A stretch of 64,000 nucleotides of DNA from Ferrimonas sediminicola. Its GTDB lineage: Bacteria > Pseudomonadota > Gammaproteobacteria > Enterobacterales > Shewanellaceae. Made by a program: the position numbers and the translations under genes. The notes under the pieces were generated by a model. That model saw nothing but the letters and a program-made list of their open reading frames with translations, searched no databases and was not told the DNA's origin. Positions 16,487 to 24,819 of the stretch are shown here, one piece after another. How positions within the stretch are numbered: position 1 is the first letter of the stretch; every line of letters starts with the position of its first letter. Where the stretch lies: contig NZ_SWCI01000012.1 of assembly GCF_005116715.1 (NCBI RefSeq), positions 1 to 64,000 of the forward strand, written 5' to 3'.

Positions 16487-16624
16487 CTTGGGTGTCCTGG
16501 GGCTGAGGGTGTGACCAAGGAATTTACACAGATTTTTCAGGATATTGAAGACATAGCCCATTCCAGGGCCCTGCCTGGCCGCAGGAAGAGAGGCCGGGCA
16601 GGGTGCCCGGCCCGGTGCGCCGGG

Positions 16625-17956
16625 TCAAAACGGCGAGTGCAGCTCCGCCAGGTTGCCCATCTTGGGGGTGAACAGGTTCTGGTGCAGCCGGGCGGCAAAC
16701 TCGTCGGTCATGCCGGAGATGTAGTCGGCGATCACCCGGTGGCCGCTGTGGCCGGCATCGCGGGCGGCCTGCCAGCGTTTCTGGGTGGCCTTGGGCAGCA
16801 GCCGCATCGGATCGGAGGCGAAGGCTTCGAACAGCTCCATCACCACCTGCTGGCCCTTGTACTCGAGGATCTGCACCTCGGGCTTGCGGATGACGCACTC
16901 GTAGACGAAGCGTTTCAGCCGGTTGAGGCAGGTGTCGAAGCCGGGCTCCATCACCGCGTGGTACGCCAGCAGCGGCGAGTCGAACTCCCCCTGCTTCTCC
17001 AGGTGGATGTGGGTGACGAAGGCGTTGACCAGGGTGCCGATGGCGTCCTTGCGCTGATGGTGCTCATCGGAGAACAGCTTCTCGCCGATGGCGTCGATGC
17101 GCTTGGCCAGGTAGTTGTCGCCGATGGCGGCGATGGGCTCGGCCACCTTGCGACGCCAGCTGGAGTAGGAGACGATCCCCATGACGATGGCGTCCTCGAG
17201 GTCGTGCACCGAGTAGGCGATGTCGTCGGCCATCTCCATGATGGAGGCGTCGAGGGAGCGGTACTGGGAGCGCCGCCGGCCATTGGGGCCGGGGCGGGTC
17301 TGGGACAGCAGTCGGCGGTCGTGGTCGCTCAGCGGGGCCAGCACCCAGTCGAGGATCTCGGCGTCGTCATCGAAGATCCCCTTGTCCGGGGCCCACTCAT
17401 CGGCCTTGAGCTGGCGGAAGCTGTCGGCACCGGCACTGGCCGAGTGGCTGCCCAGGCGCGAGAGCAGCACCGGGTATTTGAGCACCCCCAGCAGGGTGCG
17501 CCGGGTCAGGTTCATGCCGAAGGATTCGGTGTAGGGCTCCAGCCTGGCGAGGATGCGGAAGGTCTGGCCGTTGCCCTCGAAGCCGCCGTGATCCCGCATC
17601 ATGTAGTTCAGCGCCACCTCGCCGCCGTGGCCGTAGGGGGGGTGACCCAGGTCGTGGGCCAGGCACAGGGATTCGATCAGGTGGTCGCTGCCGATCAGCT
17701 CCGCTTGCGTCGGGTAGGCGCGGCGCAGCTGGGCGGCGATGCCGGTGCCGATCTGGGCGGCTTCCAGGGAGTGGGTCAGGCGGGTGCGGTAGAAGTCGTT
17801 CATCCCCACCCCCAGCACCTGGGTCTTGGCCTGCAGCCGGCGAAAGGCGGCGGAGTGCATGATGCGGGCCTTGTCCCTCTGCAGCGGGGAGCGTTGGTCA
17901 TCCTGGCGCTGCTTGGCCTCTTCGATGCGGCGTGCCATCGAGTCTGAATACTGCAT
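16625..17956 (-). CDS. dgt: dGTPase / deoxynucleoside triphosphate triphosphohydrolase (HD family)
   Basis: A 443-residue HD-domain enzyme that splits dNTPs into deoxynucleoside and tripolyphosphate. Seen: [17 protein letters not shown] near the N-terminus, RLTHSLE with metal ligand H62, [16 protein letters not shown] with H101-D102, and [14 protein letters not shown] later, all standard for Dgt. Length matches type-2 anti-dGTPases (about 440) rather than the longer E. coli enzyme. GGGAGCC precedes the ATG. Genes on both sides are unrelated. It helps control dNTP pools; relatives also limit phages, but nothing here points to defence. Confidence 0.93.
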   Translation of the reverse strand: MQYSDSMARRIEEAKQRQDDQRSPLQRDKARIMHSAAFRRLQAKTQVLGVGMNDFYRTRLTHSLEAAQIGTGIAAQLRRAYPTQAELIGSDHLIESLCLAHDLGHPPYGHGGEVALNYMMRDHGGFEGNGQTFRILARLEPYTESFGMNLTRRTLLGVLKYPVLLSRLGSHSASAGADSFRQLKADEWAPDKGIFDDDAEILDWVLAPLSDHDRRLLSQTRPGPNGRRRSQYRSLDASIMEMADDIAYSVHDLEDAIVMGIVSYSSWRRKVAEPIAAIGDNYLAKRIDAIGEKLFSDEHHQRKDAIGTLVNAFVTHIHLEKQGEFDSPLLAYHAVMEPGFDTCLNRLKRFVYECVIRKPEVQILEYKGQQVVMELFEAFASDPMRLLPKATQKRWQAARDAGHSGHRVIADYISGMTDEFAARLHQNLFTPKMGNLAELHSPF

Positions 17957-18020
17957 GGTTGGCTCCCTCGGGTTCTCTCCCCCTAGTGTTGTCTAACTCT
18001 CTACCCGAATCAATGGCTTG

Positions 18021-19292
18021 TTATGAGGCGTCCTGGGTGCTGAAGGCGATGCAGCCGCTGTCGTTGGCCACGTCGGACAGCGCCTTGGCGATGGTGGACA
18101 GGCTGGAGGAGGGCACGAACAGGTGACGCTTGCCCTGCTGCTTGCAGAACTTCTTCAGCCGGTAGTAGGCGTCGTGGCTGATGCAGTCGGCGGCACAGAT
18201 CACCGCATCGGCGCTCCACAGCAGGGCATCGAGCCGCTTGCGGCTGTCCTCGACCCCGCCATCGTGGTGGCTGAACTCGCCGCCGCAACGCTCCACCAGG
18301 GCCTTGTACTGATCCACCATGCGGTGCAGGCCGCCCACCACCAGGATCTTCTGCCCTTTGAGGTCCGGCGCCTTGGTGCAGTCGGTGCAGCCACCCTTGT
18401 CCGGGCCGCAGCCGCCGCAGGGGGAGAGGCTCTGGCTGACCATCCCCTCCAGGGCAATGGTCTCCTCCTGTTTGCGGCTCAGCTCCTGGGTCAGGGTGAT
18501 CACCTGGGCCTCGGTCTGCTCCAGCTTCTGCTGCCACGCCTCCTTCTGGCGCGCCAGGGCCAGGGCGGAGGCCTGGGCGCTGGTGAGCTCGCTCTTGAGC
18601 TGAATCACCTGCTCCAGGTGGTCACCGGGCTTGGCGGTGGCCTGTTGCAGCCGTTGCTGCAGTTGGTGGTTTTCCGCCCGGAGCAGGGTGATCTCCCGCT
18701 GCTGGTTGAGCATCTGCTTCTCTTTGTTGGCCAGGCTCTGGGCCGCCTTCTGCTGGCTGCGCTCCAGGGCGCGCTTGAGCTCCGCCACCTCCTGCTCCAG
18801 CGCGTGCAGCCGCTTGAGATCCGCCCGCTCGCCGGCCCCCATCTGATGGGAGAGCATGTGGATGGTCTCGTAGGCCATGTCCTGGGTAGGGATGTCGCAC
18901 AGGGGGTGGGTCAGCAGCGCCCACAGCGCCTCGGCGGCGGCGCCGCGGTCGATGTGCTCCTGCCAGGCCTGCTTGAGCTCCTGCCGCTCCTTGATCTGGC
19001 CGAAGCGTCTGCAGGCGGCGGAAAACTTGCGGTCCAGGTGCTTGTGCATCGCCATGGACAGGCGGTTCTTCTCGTCACAGTTGGAGACCGCCCAGGTGTG
19101 CAGCCAGTAGTCGCTGTTGCGGGCGGCCTGCTTGTCCGCCACCTTCTCCACCAGCTTGCGGATCTCTAGGGTGGTGAGGCAGGTGCCGATCACCGGACAC
19201 AGCAGCTTGGAGCTCAGCTCCCACAGCTTGCGCTTGCCCTTGAAGGTGGTGATGACGGTAGACCCCACTGGGGTGGCGTGTTGGTCACACAT
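18021..19292 (-). CDS. DUF2325 protein with long coiled coil, Fur-controlled
   Basis: A 423-residue cytoplasmic protein. Residues about 150-290 form a long coiled coil rich in Q, E, L and K. A cysteine cluster CGGCGPDKGGCTDC follows near 300, then the C-terminal DUF2325 domain (KILVVGGLHRMVDQYKALVE, HHDGGVEDSRKRL, DAVICAADCISHDAYYRLK), a Rossmann-like fold of unknown activity. AGGAGTT precedes the ATG. A near-consensus Fur box overlaps the -35 of its promoter, so it should be made when iron is short. It diverges from a BtuF-like binding-protein gene. The cysteine cluster could bind iron, iron-sulfur or zinc. Function not known. Confidence 0.8.
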   Translation of the reverse strand: MCDQHATPVGSTVITTFKGKRKLWELSSKLLCPVIGTCLTTLEIRKLVEKVADKQAARNSDYWLHTWAVSNCDEKNRLSMAMHKHLDRKFSAACRRFGQIKERQELKQAWQEHIDRGAAAEALWALLTHPLCDIPTQDMAYETIHMLSHQMGAGERADLKRLHALEQEVAELKRALERSQQKAAQSLANKEKQMLNQQREITLLRAENHQLQQRLQQATAKPGDHLEQVIQLKSELTSAQASALALARQKEAWQQKLEQTEAQVITLTQELSRKQEETIALEGMVSQSLSPCGGCGPDKGGCTDCTKAPDLKGQKILVVGGLHRMVDQYKALVERCGGEFSHHDGGVEDSRKRLDALLWSADAVICAADCISHDAYYRLKKFCKQQGKRHLFVPSSSLSTIAKALSDVANDSGCIAFSTQDAS

Positions 19293-19337
19293 CGGTAACT
19301 CCTGTGATTCAACCCGGTTTGTTTCAGTAGTGGTAAC

Positions 19338-19365
19338 AGTCTAGCGGCGGGACAAATGATGTCAA
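19338..19365 (-). promoter_or_regulatory. Promoter of the DUF2325 gene
   Basis: On the minus strand a perfect TTGACA (19365-19360), a 16-base spacer and TAGACT (19343-19338), about 45 bases before the start codon. The Fur box covers its -35. Confidence 0.6.
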
Positions 19366-19379
19366 TGAGAACCATTATC
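19361..19379. promoter_or_regulatory. Fur box
   Basis: GTCAATGAGAACCATTATC matches the 19-base Fur consensus GATAATGATAATCATTATC at 15 positions. It lies between two divergent genes, over the -35 of the DUF2325 promoter and upstream of the BtuF-like gene, so iron-loaded Fur should repress at least the former. Confidence 0.8.
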
Positions 19380-19457
19380 ATTTGGCTGGTTGGCTAAGGC
19401 CGACCAGCCTCTGCTAGAGTAGCCGCCAGTGTACCAAGCTTATGGATGGACGAAACC

Positions 19458-20312
19458 ATGCTGCGTCGCCTTTTTGCCCTGTTGCTGGCGATATCTCCCC
19501 TGACGGCCCTGGCCGGACTGCCCACCATCGCCGCTCTCACCCCCCACTCGGTGGAACTGCTCTATGAAGTGGGGGCCGGCGAGCAGATCGTCGCTACGGT
19601 GGAGTACGCCGACTACCCCGAGGCGGCCAGGTCGATCCACCGGGTCGGCCGCCACAACCAGATGGACTTCGAGGCGCTGATGGCGCTGCAGCCTGACCTG
19701 GTGGTGCTGGGGATCAGCGACACCTCGCTGCACTTTGTGACCCGCCTGAGGGAACTGGGGTTCACCCTCATCGACACCAGTGTCGATGAGGTGGCGGAGA
19801 TTGCGCCGCTTCTGGCCCGTCTGGGCAGGGAGACCGGTCATGAACGCCGGGGCCGGGAGGTGGCGGCCCGCTTCCAGGCCGAGTATCGGCGGCTGAAGCG
19901 GGACTACGCTGGCCGCACCCCGGTGCCCATCTTCTACCAGCTGTGGTCCGAGCCGCTGATGAGCGCCTCCAGCGGCTGGATGGATGGGCTGATTGCCGAC
20001 TGTGGCGGGGTCAACCTGTTCGCCGACACCCCGGCGGAGTACCCCCAGGTCAGCATTGAACAGGTGGTGGCGGCGTCGCCCCAGGGGATCATCGTGCCCA
20101 CCAACCACGGCCTGGAGGAGAACAGCATCGAACGCTGGCTCGACTGGCCGGAGATCCCGGCGGTGGCCAACGGCCAGATCCACCCGGTCAACAGCGACTG
20201 GCTGCACCGCACCGGTCCGAGGATCCTCAAGGGGATGGCGCAGATGTGCGAGGCGATCGAGCGGGTGCGCCAGGGCGGTAAAAGAGACCCCGCGGGCGCG
20301 GGGTCAAGATAA
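19458..20312 (+). CDS. BtuF-like periplasmic substrate-binding protein (vitamin B12 / iron complex)
   Basis: A 284-residue helical-backbone (cluster A-II) binding protein of the BtuF/FhuD fold. It starts with a clear Sec signal (MLRRLFALLLAISPLTALA-G). Residues such as IVATVEYADYPEAA, HRVGRHNQMDFEALMALQPDLVV and the C-terminal SDWLHRTGPRILKGMAQMCEAI closely follow BtuF, the B12 binding protein. I chose ATG 19458 because GGA lies 7 bases upstream and the signal peptide begins there. No BtuC or BtuD permease or ATPase gene is adjacent. The nearby Fur box raises the alternative that it carries haem or a siderophore, but the C-terminus favours cobalamin. Confidence 0.8.
   Translation: MLRRLFALLLAISPLTALAGLPTIAALTPHSVELLYEVGAGEQIVATVEYADYPEAARSIHRVGRHNQMDFEALMALQPDLVVLGISDTSLHFVTRLRELGFTLIDTSVDEVAEIAPLLARLGRETGHERRGREVAARFQAEYRRLKRDYAGRTPVPIFYQLWSEPLMSASSGWMDGLIADCGGVNLFADTPAEYPQVSIEQVVAASPQGIIVPTNHGLEENSIERWLDWPEIPAVANGQIHPVNSDWLHRTGPRILKGMAQMCEAIERVRQGGKRDPAGAGSR
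20286..20305 (+). terminator. Hairpin at the 3' end of the BtuF-like gene
   Basis: A perfect 9-bp stem (GACCCCGCG/CGCGGGGTC, loop GG) lies inside the last codons of the gene. There is no T-run, so it may slow decay or act with Rho rather than terminate by itself. Confidence 0.45.
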
Positions 20313-20673
20313 TGGCTGGGTCAATCTGGATCAGGCACAGATACGTACAGACTGGGTGTTTCCGCTGATCCGCCGGAAACCGTCCGCCACCGGGGCAGAG
20401 TCCGGTGGCTGGCCAGGGTGATGGCTGTGGTTTCGATAGGCTCTCCTCCCTGATCGTCAGAGAATGCGGCGGCCTTGGCCGGTCAAGGGAGTCAGGGACG
20501 GAGGTAGCCCGCGGGGCGAACCGCCCCTGCAGACGCGCCTTAGGCACTCCCTTGCCAAGCGTCGGCACATTGACCGCGTGGGCAGGCAAAGTATAAGAGA
20601 GAAGCCGGGGGGCTGACCTCAGACTCTAGAACAATTGGCTATATGCTTAATCGCCGGTTCCGGGGAGCACGGC
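20313..20673. other. Highly structured intergenic region
   Basis: Contains GTTTCC/GGAAAC (20358-20380), CCACCGG/CCGGTGG (20387-20408), and a larger fold at 20485-20553. That fold is closed by AAGGGAGT/ACTCCCTT, with an inner GGGGCG-AAC-CGCCCC hairpin (20513-20527). No ribosome-site-supported gene was seen on either strand. It does not contain the conserved words of the B12 riboswitch. It could encode a structured RNA on the minus strand or be a repeat element. Confidence 0.45.
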
Positions 20674-21264
20674 CTACTGGCTGGAGGTGATCAGGTGGTC
20701 CACCGAGCAGTCGCTGTCCTCGCCGAACCAGTGATGCAGGGTGGCCAGCTCCGGATAGTTGCCGCACACCTCCTTCACCGCCTCCTCCATTCGGGCCAGG
20801 GCGTCGCCAAACTCCACCGAGTTGCCGAAGGCCACCTCCAGCCGGCACTTGAGGTAGGCGGAGTAGATGTCACAGGCCTTGACCAGCTCCTGTTCTATAC
20901 CACCGGGGTTGAACGCCTCCTCGATGGCCTGGTGCAGTTCGGGGGGGGTGGTATTGAGGATCCGCTGTTCTGCGGTGCGTTCCAGCGCCTTGAATTCGGC
21001 GTACAGGGTGTCGGAGGAGCGCTTCACCGGGGTGACCACATCACCGGTGATGGTCTCGGAGATGTCGTGGAGCAGGGCGTGGGACAACATCTTGGACAGA
21101 TCCAGATCGCGGCCGTTCTGCTGGGCAATCTTGCCCACCAGGAAGCTCAATATGCCGACGATGGCGGAGTGCTCCAGCACCGACTCCGGCTGCATCGAGT
21201 ACATCAGGCTCCAGCGTTTCAGCAGTCGTTGGCGCAGGGCCAGGTTCAAAAACTTATAACTCAT
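20674..21264 (-). CDS. yfbR: 5'-deoxynucleotidase YfbR
   Basis: A 196-residue HD-domain phosphohydrolase that dephosphorylates deoxyribonucleoside 5'-monophosphates. Seen: RWSLMYSMQPESVLEHSAIV (first metal histidine), ALLHDISETITGDVVTPVK (HD pair and the E/T residues of the YfbR active site) and KACDIYSAYLKC with the last aspartate. Length matches E. coli YfbR (199). ATG 21264 has AGGA at 7 bases; GTG 21270 is also possible. alaA lies next on the same strand, the same pairing as in E. coli, though here yfbR is the downstream gene. Confidence 0.93.
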   Translation of the reverse strand: MSYKFLNLALRQRLLKRWSLMYSMQPESVLEHSAIVGILSFLVGKIAQQNGRDLDLSKMLSHALLHDISETITGDVVTPVKRSSDTLYAEFKALERTAEQRILNTTPPELHQAIEEAFNPGGIEQELVKACDIYSAYLKCRLEVAFGNSVEFGDALARMEEAVKEVCGNYPELATLHHWFGEDSDCSVDHLITSSQ

Positions 21265-21345
21265 ATTCACATCCTGTGGGGGTCGTGCCCTGAGGATATC
21301 AAAGGGGAGCGGGGCTGGAAACGCAGGCTTGTGCCGGGCGGTGAA

Positions 21346-21374
21346 ACAAAAAGCGCCTCGGGGATGAGGCGCCT
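21346..21374 (-). terminator. Rho-independent terminator of alaA
   Basis: On the minus strand GCGCCTC, a 6-base loop and GAGGCGC followed by TTTTTG, about 35 bases after the alaA stop. Confidence 0.8.
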
Positions 21375-21405
21375 TGGGGGAGGGGCGAACACCGCCCGCT
21401 GGGGG

Positions 21406-22620
21406 TTACTGACGGTAGCGGCCGAGGAACTGCTCGAACTTATCCAGGGCCCGCTCCAGATCCTCGATATGGGGCAGGAACACGAACCTCAGGTGGTCCG
21501 GCTCCGGCCAGTTGAAGGCGGTGCCCTGTACCAGCAGGATCTTCTCCTGCATCAGCAGATCCAGCACCAGCTTCTCGTCGTCCATCAGGTTGAACTTCTT
21601 CACATCCAGCCGGGGGAAGGCGTACATGGCGCCCTTGGGCATCTTGCAACTGACGCCGTCGATGGCGTTGAGCCGGTCGACGGTGAGCTGTCGCTGCTCA
21701 TAGAGGCGGCCGCCGGGAACGATCAGCTCGTTGACGCTCTGGTAGCCGCCTAGGGCGGTCTGGATGGCGTGCTGTACCGGCACGTTGGCGCACAGGCGCA
21801 TCGACGCCAGCATCTCCAGCCCTTCGATGTAATTCTTGGCCTGGCCGCGGTCACCGGAGAGCACCATCCACCCCGCCCGGAAACCGGCGGCGCGGTAGAC
21901 CTTGGAGAGGCCGTTCATGGTGATGATCAGCAGGTCGTCCGCCAGGGTGCAGGTGGGGATGTGCTCGGCGCCGTCGTAGAGGATCTTGTCGTAGATCTCG
22001 TCGGAGAACACCACCAGGTTGTGCTCCCGGGCGATCTCCAGCATGCCCAGCAGTAGCTCCTTGCTGTAGACCGCGCCGGTGGGGTTGTTGGGGTTGATTA
22101 GCACCATGGCGCGGGTGCGCGGGGTGATCTTGGCGCGCACGTCGTCCAGATCGGGGAACCAGTCGGCCTCCTCGTCGCAGCGGTAGTGGCGGGCGCTGCC
22201 ACCGGCCAGGTGCACCGCCGCGGTCCACAGCGGGTAGTCCGGCGCCGGCACCAGCACCTCGTCACCGTTGTTCAGCAGCCCCTGCATCGCCATCACGATC
22301 AGCTCGGAAACGCCGTTGCCGATGTAGACGTCATCCACATCCACGTCATGGATCCCCATCTGCTGGAAGTAGTGCACCACCGCCTTGCGGGCGGAGAACA
22401 GCCCCTTGGCATCGCAGTACCCCTGGCTTTCCGGCAGGTTATGGATAACGTCACGGACGATCTCCTCCGGCGCTTCGAAGCCGAAGGGAGCGGGGTTGCC
22501 GATGTTGAGCTTGAGGACCCGGTGACCCTCCTCCTCCAAGCGCTTCGCCTCCCGCGCCACCGGACCACGGATGTCGTAGCAGACGGTACTGAGCTTGTCG
22601 GATTTTAGGATGGGGTGCAT
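21406..22620 (-). CDS. alaA: Glutamate-pyruvate aminotransferase AlaA
   Basis: A 404-residue class I PLP aminotransferase that makes alanine from pyruvate and glutamate. Seen: KLNIGNPAPFGF at the N-terminus, GNGVSELIVMAMQGLL, INPNNPTGAVYS, FSDEIYDKILYDG and the PLP-lysine motif NGLSKVYRAAGFRAGW. Length equals E. coli AlaA/YfbQ (405). The ATG lies at the end of a GAGG-containing leader. It reads away from the divergent hotdog-fold gene at 22910. Confidence 0.94.
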   Translation of the reverse strand: MHPILKSDKLSTVCYDIRGPVAREAKRLEEEGHRVLKLNIGNPAPFGFEAPEEIVRDVIHNLPESQGYCDAKGLFSARKAVVHYFQQMGIHDVDVDDVYIGNGVSELIVMAMQGLLNNGDEVLVPAPDYPLWTAAVHLAGGSARHYRCDEEADWFPDLDDVRAKITPRTRAMVLINPNNPTGAVYSKELLLGMLEIAREHNLVVFSDEIYDKILYDGAEHIPTCTLADDLLIITMNGLSKVYRAAGFRAGWMVLSGDRGQAKNYIEGLEMLASMRLCANVPVQHAIQTALGGYQSVNELIVPGGRLYEQRQLTVDRLNAIDGVSCKMPKGAMYAFPRLDVKKFNLMDDEKLVLDLLMQEKILLVQGTAFNWPEPDHLRFVFLPHIEDLERALDKFEQFLGRYRQ

Positions 22621-22909
22621 ACCACGGAACCTCGAGTGGATAAAAAAGGGTCAGGAGGCTCACCATAGCGAAATATGCTGGTCGTGAAAAGCCATGGTTT
22701 TGTCGGTTTGGTGGCGTGATGCGGTCATGGCGGTGCATTTCACAGAGGAAAGCACTGGCTGTGGCTTAAGGGCAGGGCAGGAGAGCGAGGTGAGTCGCTT
22801 TCAAGCCTCACTTATCTGCTGATTTCATCTGTTGATGCAAGGGGTGACATTTTGTTCGCCCTGGGCTATAACAGCTTCTCATTTACAGGTCATACCAGCA
22901 TGGAGACGC
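22621..22909. other. Divergent intergenic region
   Basis: About 290 bases between alaA (minus) and the hotdog thioesterase (plus). It must hold both promoters; I could not fix either with confidence. Confidence 0.35.
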
Positions 22910-23389
22910 ATGGCTATCCCCTTTTCCGCGGCCGCCTTTCGCCGCCTGATGAACCTCTGGCCCCCCTTTCTGTTCAGCAGCATCAAGCTGGAACACCTGG
23001 AGCCGGATTACAGCTATTGCCGGGTGGCGCTCAAGGAGCGTCCCTGGAACCGTAACATCAACCGCAGCCATTTCGGCGGCAGCCTGTTTTCCATGACCGA
23101 TCCCTTCTACGCCCTGCTGATCATGGGCAAGCTGGGCCGGGGGTACCGGGTGTGGGACAGGGCGGCGTCGATCGACTTTATCAGGCCGGGCAAAGGCAAG
23201 CTCACCGCCGAGTTCCGGGTGAGCGAGGAGCAGATCGCCAAGATTCGCCAGGCCACCGAGGGCGGTGCCAAGTACCATCCGGAGTTCATGGTGGAGGTGA
23301 TCGATGCCCGTGGCGAGGTGGTGTGCCGCCTGCACCGCACCCTCTATGTACGCAAGATCTACGCCAAACCCCAGGCCAGGGCCGCCTGA
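22910..23389 (+). CDS. DUF4442 hotdog-fold thioesterase-like protein
   Basis: A 159-residue single hotdog domain of the DUF4442/YiiD-C-like group. Seen: NLWPPFLFSSIKLEHLEPDYSYCRVAL, the SHFGGSLFSMTDPFYAL helix with the substrate-facing NRSHFGG, and SIDFIRPGKGKLTAEF. These proteins are predicted acyl-CoA or acyl-ACP thioesterases without a proven substrate. I chose ATG 22910 because GGAG lies just before it and the family N-terminus begins there; an upstream in-frame ATG at 22832 adds unconserved residues. Confidence 0.78.
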   Translation: MAIPFSAAAFRRLMNLWPPFLFSSIKLEHLEPDYSYCRVALKERPWNRNINRSHFGGSLFSMTDPFYALLIMGKLGRGYRVWDRAASIDFIRPGKGKLTAEFRVSEEQIAKIRQATEGGAKYHPEFMVEVIDARGEVVCRLHRTLYVRKIYAKPQARAA

Positions 23390-23401
23390 GCCCGCCACAT
23401 A

Positions 23402-23575
23402 AAGTCACTGGACCCTGGCGTACGCCAGGGAGACGAGGGTGGGTGCGGCTCAGGGCGTGCGTCAGGGAGATGGTGGTGCGAATAGCCCAGGGTGCATGGA
23501 CCCTGCTTTCTCAACGGCAGTTGCCCCCAGCACGGTCACTCCGGCGAAGGCCGGAGCCCAGCGTCTTGACCCAAG
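23402..23575. repeat. REP-type module pair
   Basis: Two palindromes, CCCTGGCG-TA-CGCCAGGG (23413-23430, preceded by CACTGGA) and TCCGGC-GAAG-GCCGGA (preceded by CAGCACGGTCAC), frame a 110-base spacer. The same two modules occur in the array at 29.58-30.15 kb and, in altered form, in the 11.9-kb array. They sit between the hotdog gene and its terminator. Confidence 0.7.
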
Positions 23576-23588
23576 CCCCGCCGCCCAT

Positions 23589-23619
23589 AAAAAACGGACC
23601 CAGGCGGGTCCGTTTTTTT
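23589..23619. terminator. Bidirectional terminator
   Basis: AAAAAACGGACCC, a 4-base loop and GGGTCCGTTTTTTT: serves both fldA (minus) and the gene at 22910 (plus). Confidence 0.85.
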
Positions 23620-23635
23620 GCAACGCCTATGGCGC

Positions 23636-24157
23636 TTAAGCCAGCTCAGCCAGGCACATCTCTTCGTAGATCTGCTTCACCCAGGCGTCGACGCGGGCTT
23701 CGGTCAGCTCGGGTTGACGGTCTTCGTCGATGCCCAGGCCCACAAAGGTGTTGTCGTCCACCAGCGCCTTGGAGGCTTCGAAGTCGTATCCTTCGGTGGA
23801 GGTGTGGCCGACGATGATGCCGCCACGGTCGCGAACGATGTCACCCACCATGCCCATGGCATCCAGGAAGTACTCGGCGTAGTCCTCCTGATCACCGCAA
23901 CCAAAGATGGCGACCAGTTTGTCGGTAAAGTCGATCTGCTCCAGCTCGGGGAAGAAGTCGTCCCAGTCGCACTGAGCTTCGCCGTAGTACCAGGTGGGGA
24001 TGCCGAACAGCAGCAGGCTGAACTCGTCAATCTCCTCTTTGGTGCTCTTGGCGATGTCTTTCACATCGCACATACCGCCCAGCTTCTTCTGGATCATCTT
24101 GGCCACGGCTTCGGTGTTGCCGGTGTCACTGCCAAAAAACAGACCTACACTTGCCAT
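23636..24157 (-). CDS. fldA: Flavodoxin FldA
   Basis: A 173-residue long-chain flavodoxin, the low-potential FMN electron carrier for enzymes such as pyruvate formate-lyase activase, IspG/IspH and biotin synthase. Seen: the phosphate-binding loop FGSDTGNTE (residues 8-16), the FMN-ring residues in PTWYYGEAQCDW and FGCGDQEDYAEYF. Length equals E. coli FldA (176). AGGTAG precedes the ATG. It is last in a minus-strand run ybfF, DUF2788, ybfE, fldA that keeps the enterobacterial order. Confidence 0.95.
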   Translation of the reverse strand: MASVGLFFGSDTGNTEAVAKMIQKKLGGMCDVKDIAKSTKEEIDEFSLLLFGIPTWYYGEAQCDWDDFFPELEQIDFTDKLVAIFGCGDQEDYAEYFLDAMGMVGDIVRDRGGIIVGHTSTEGYDFEASKALVDDNTFVGLGIDEDRQPELTEARVDAWVKQIYEEMCLAELA

Positions 24158-24194
24158 TTATCTACCTATCTTTTTCACTGACTTAGGTCAGGAG

Positions 24195-24485
24195 TTACTC
24201 CTGGACCTTACCAACTTGCTGAAACTGCTCGAGGAGGATGGACTCAATCAGTTGACTGCGGCTGACGTTGTCGGTCATTGCCTGCTCATTCAACGCATTA
24301 TAGAGTGCATCCGACACCTTTAGTTCAATACGTTTCAACCCCAGGGAGCGGTCTCGCTGAATCTGATTTCGCTTGTTGACGCGCAGTTGCTCTTTACGAG
24401 GCAAGGGGTTGGTCTTAGGTCTGCCGCGCCGCTTTTCGGTGGCGAACAGATCCATAGTGGTTCTATCGGTCTTTTCTATTGCCAT
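24195..24485 (-). CDS. ybfE: YbfE-like small ribbon-helix-helix protein
   Basis: A 96-residue basic protein of the YbfE family, called LexA-regulated in E. coli. Seen: FATEKRRGRPKTNPLPRKEQLRVNKRNQ followed by RIELKVSDALYNALNEQAM and SRSQLIESILLEQ, a ribbon-helix-helix-like DNA-binding fold. It lies 37 bases upstream of fldA, as in E. coli. No LexA box was seen in the short gap before it, so control may differ here. Confidence 0.88.
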   Translation of the reverse strand: MAIEKTDRTTMDLFATEKRRGRPKTNPLPRKEQLRVNKRNQIQRDRSLGLKRIELKVSDALYNALNEQAMTDNVSRSQLIESILLEQFQQVGKVQE

Positions 24486-24498
24486 GCAAAGTCGCTGC

Positions 24499-24720
24499 TT
24501 AACCTACTCCGGCCCCTTCCCAGACCAGCTGAATGATGCCTTTGGCGATAAAGCCGGCACAGCCGAGAAAGAGAACCAACCAGACGATGTATCGTCCAAA
24601 TTTGGGGACATCGCCTCGATTTAATACGTCCCGGATCGACATTCCAATCAGGAAAAACACCGCCGCGAAAAAGAGATTCAACCCTACCGCTTCGAGCTGT
24701 GCTACGTCACTGACTAACAT
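24499..24720 (-). CDS. DUF2788 small membrane protein
   Basis: A 73-residue protein with two transmembrane helices (about residues 13-30 and 43-66: LNLFFAAVFFLIGMSI and YIVWLVLFLGCAGFIAKG), matching the DUF2788 family found beside fldA/ybfE in marine gammaproteobacteria. It ends 13 bases before ybfE on the same strand. Function unknown. Confidence 0.8.
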   Translation of the reverse strand: MLVSDVAQLEAVGLNLFFAAVFFLIGMSIRDVLNRGDVPKFGRYIVWLVLFLGCAGFIAKGIIQLVWEGAGVG

Positions 24721-24819
24721 CTAATTACCATCCTGGCGAAACCGGCGGGCTACTATAGCACAACCACAGGGGCGTTAGAACGCCTTTCCTGTGTGGATTA
24801 GCACAGCAGCCGGCACCCT

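Noticed and set aside
20313-20673. Adenosylcobalamin riboswitch near the BtuF-like gene
   Set aside because: The gap is downstream of that gene, and neither strand shows the conserved B12-box words; the structure is of another kind.
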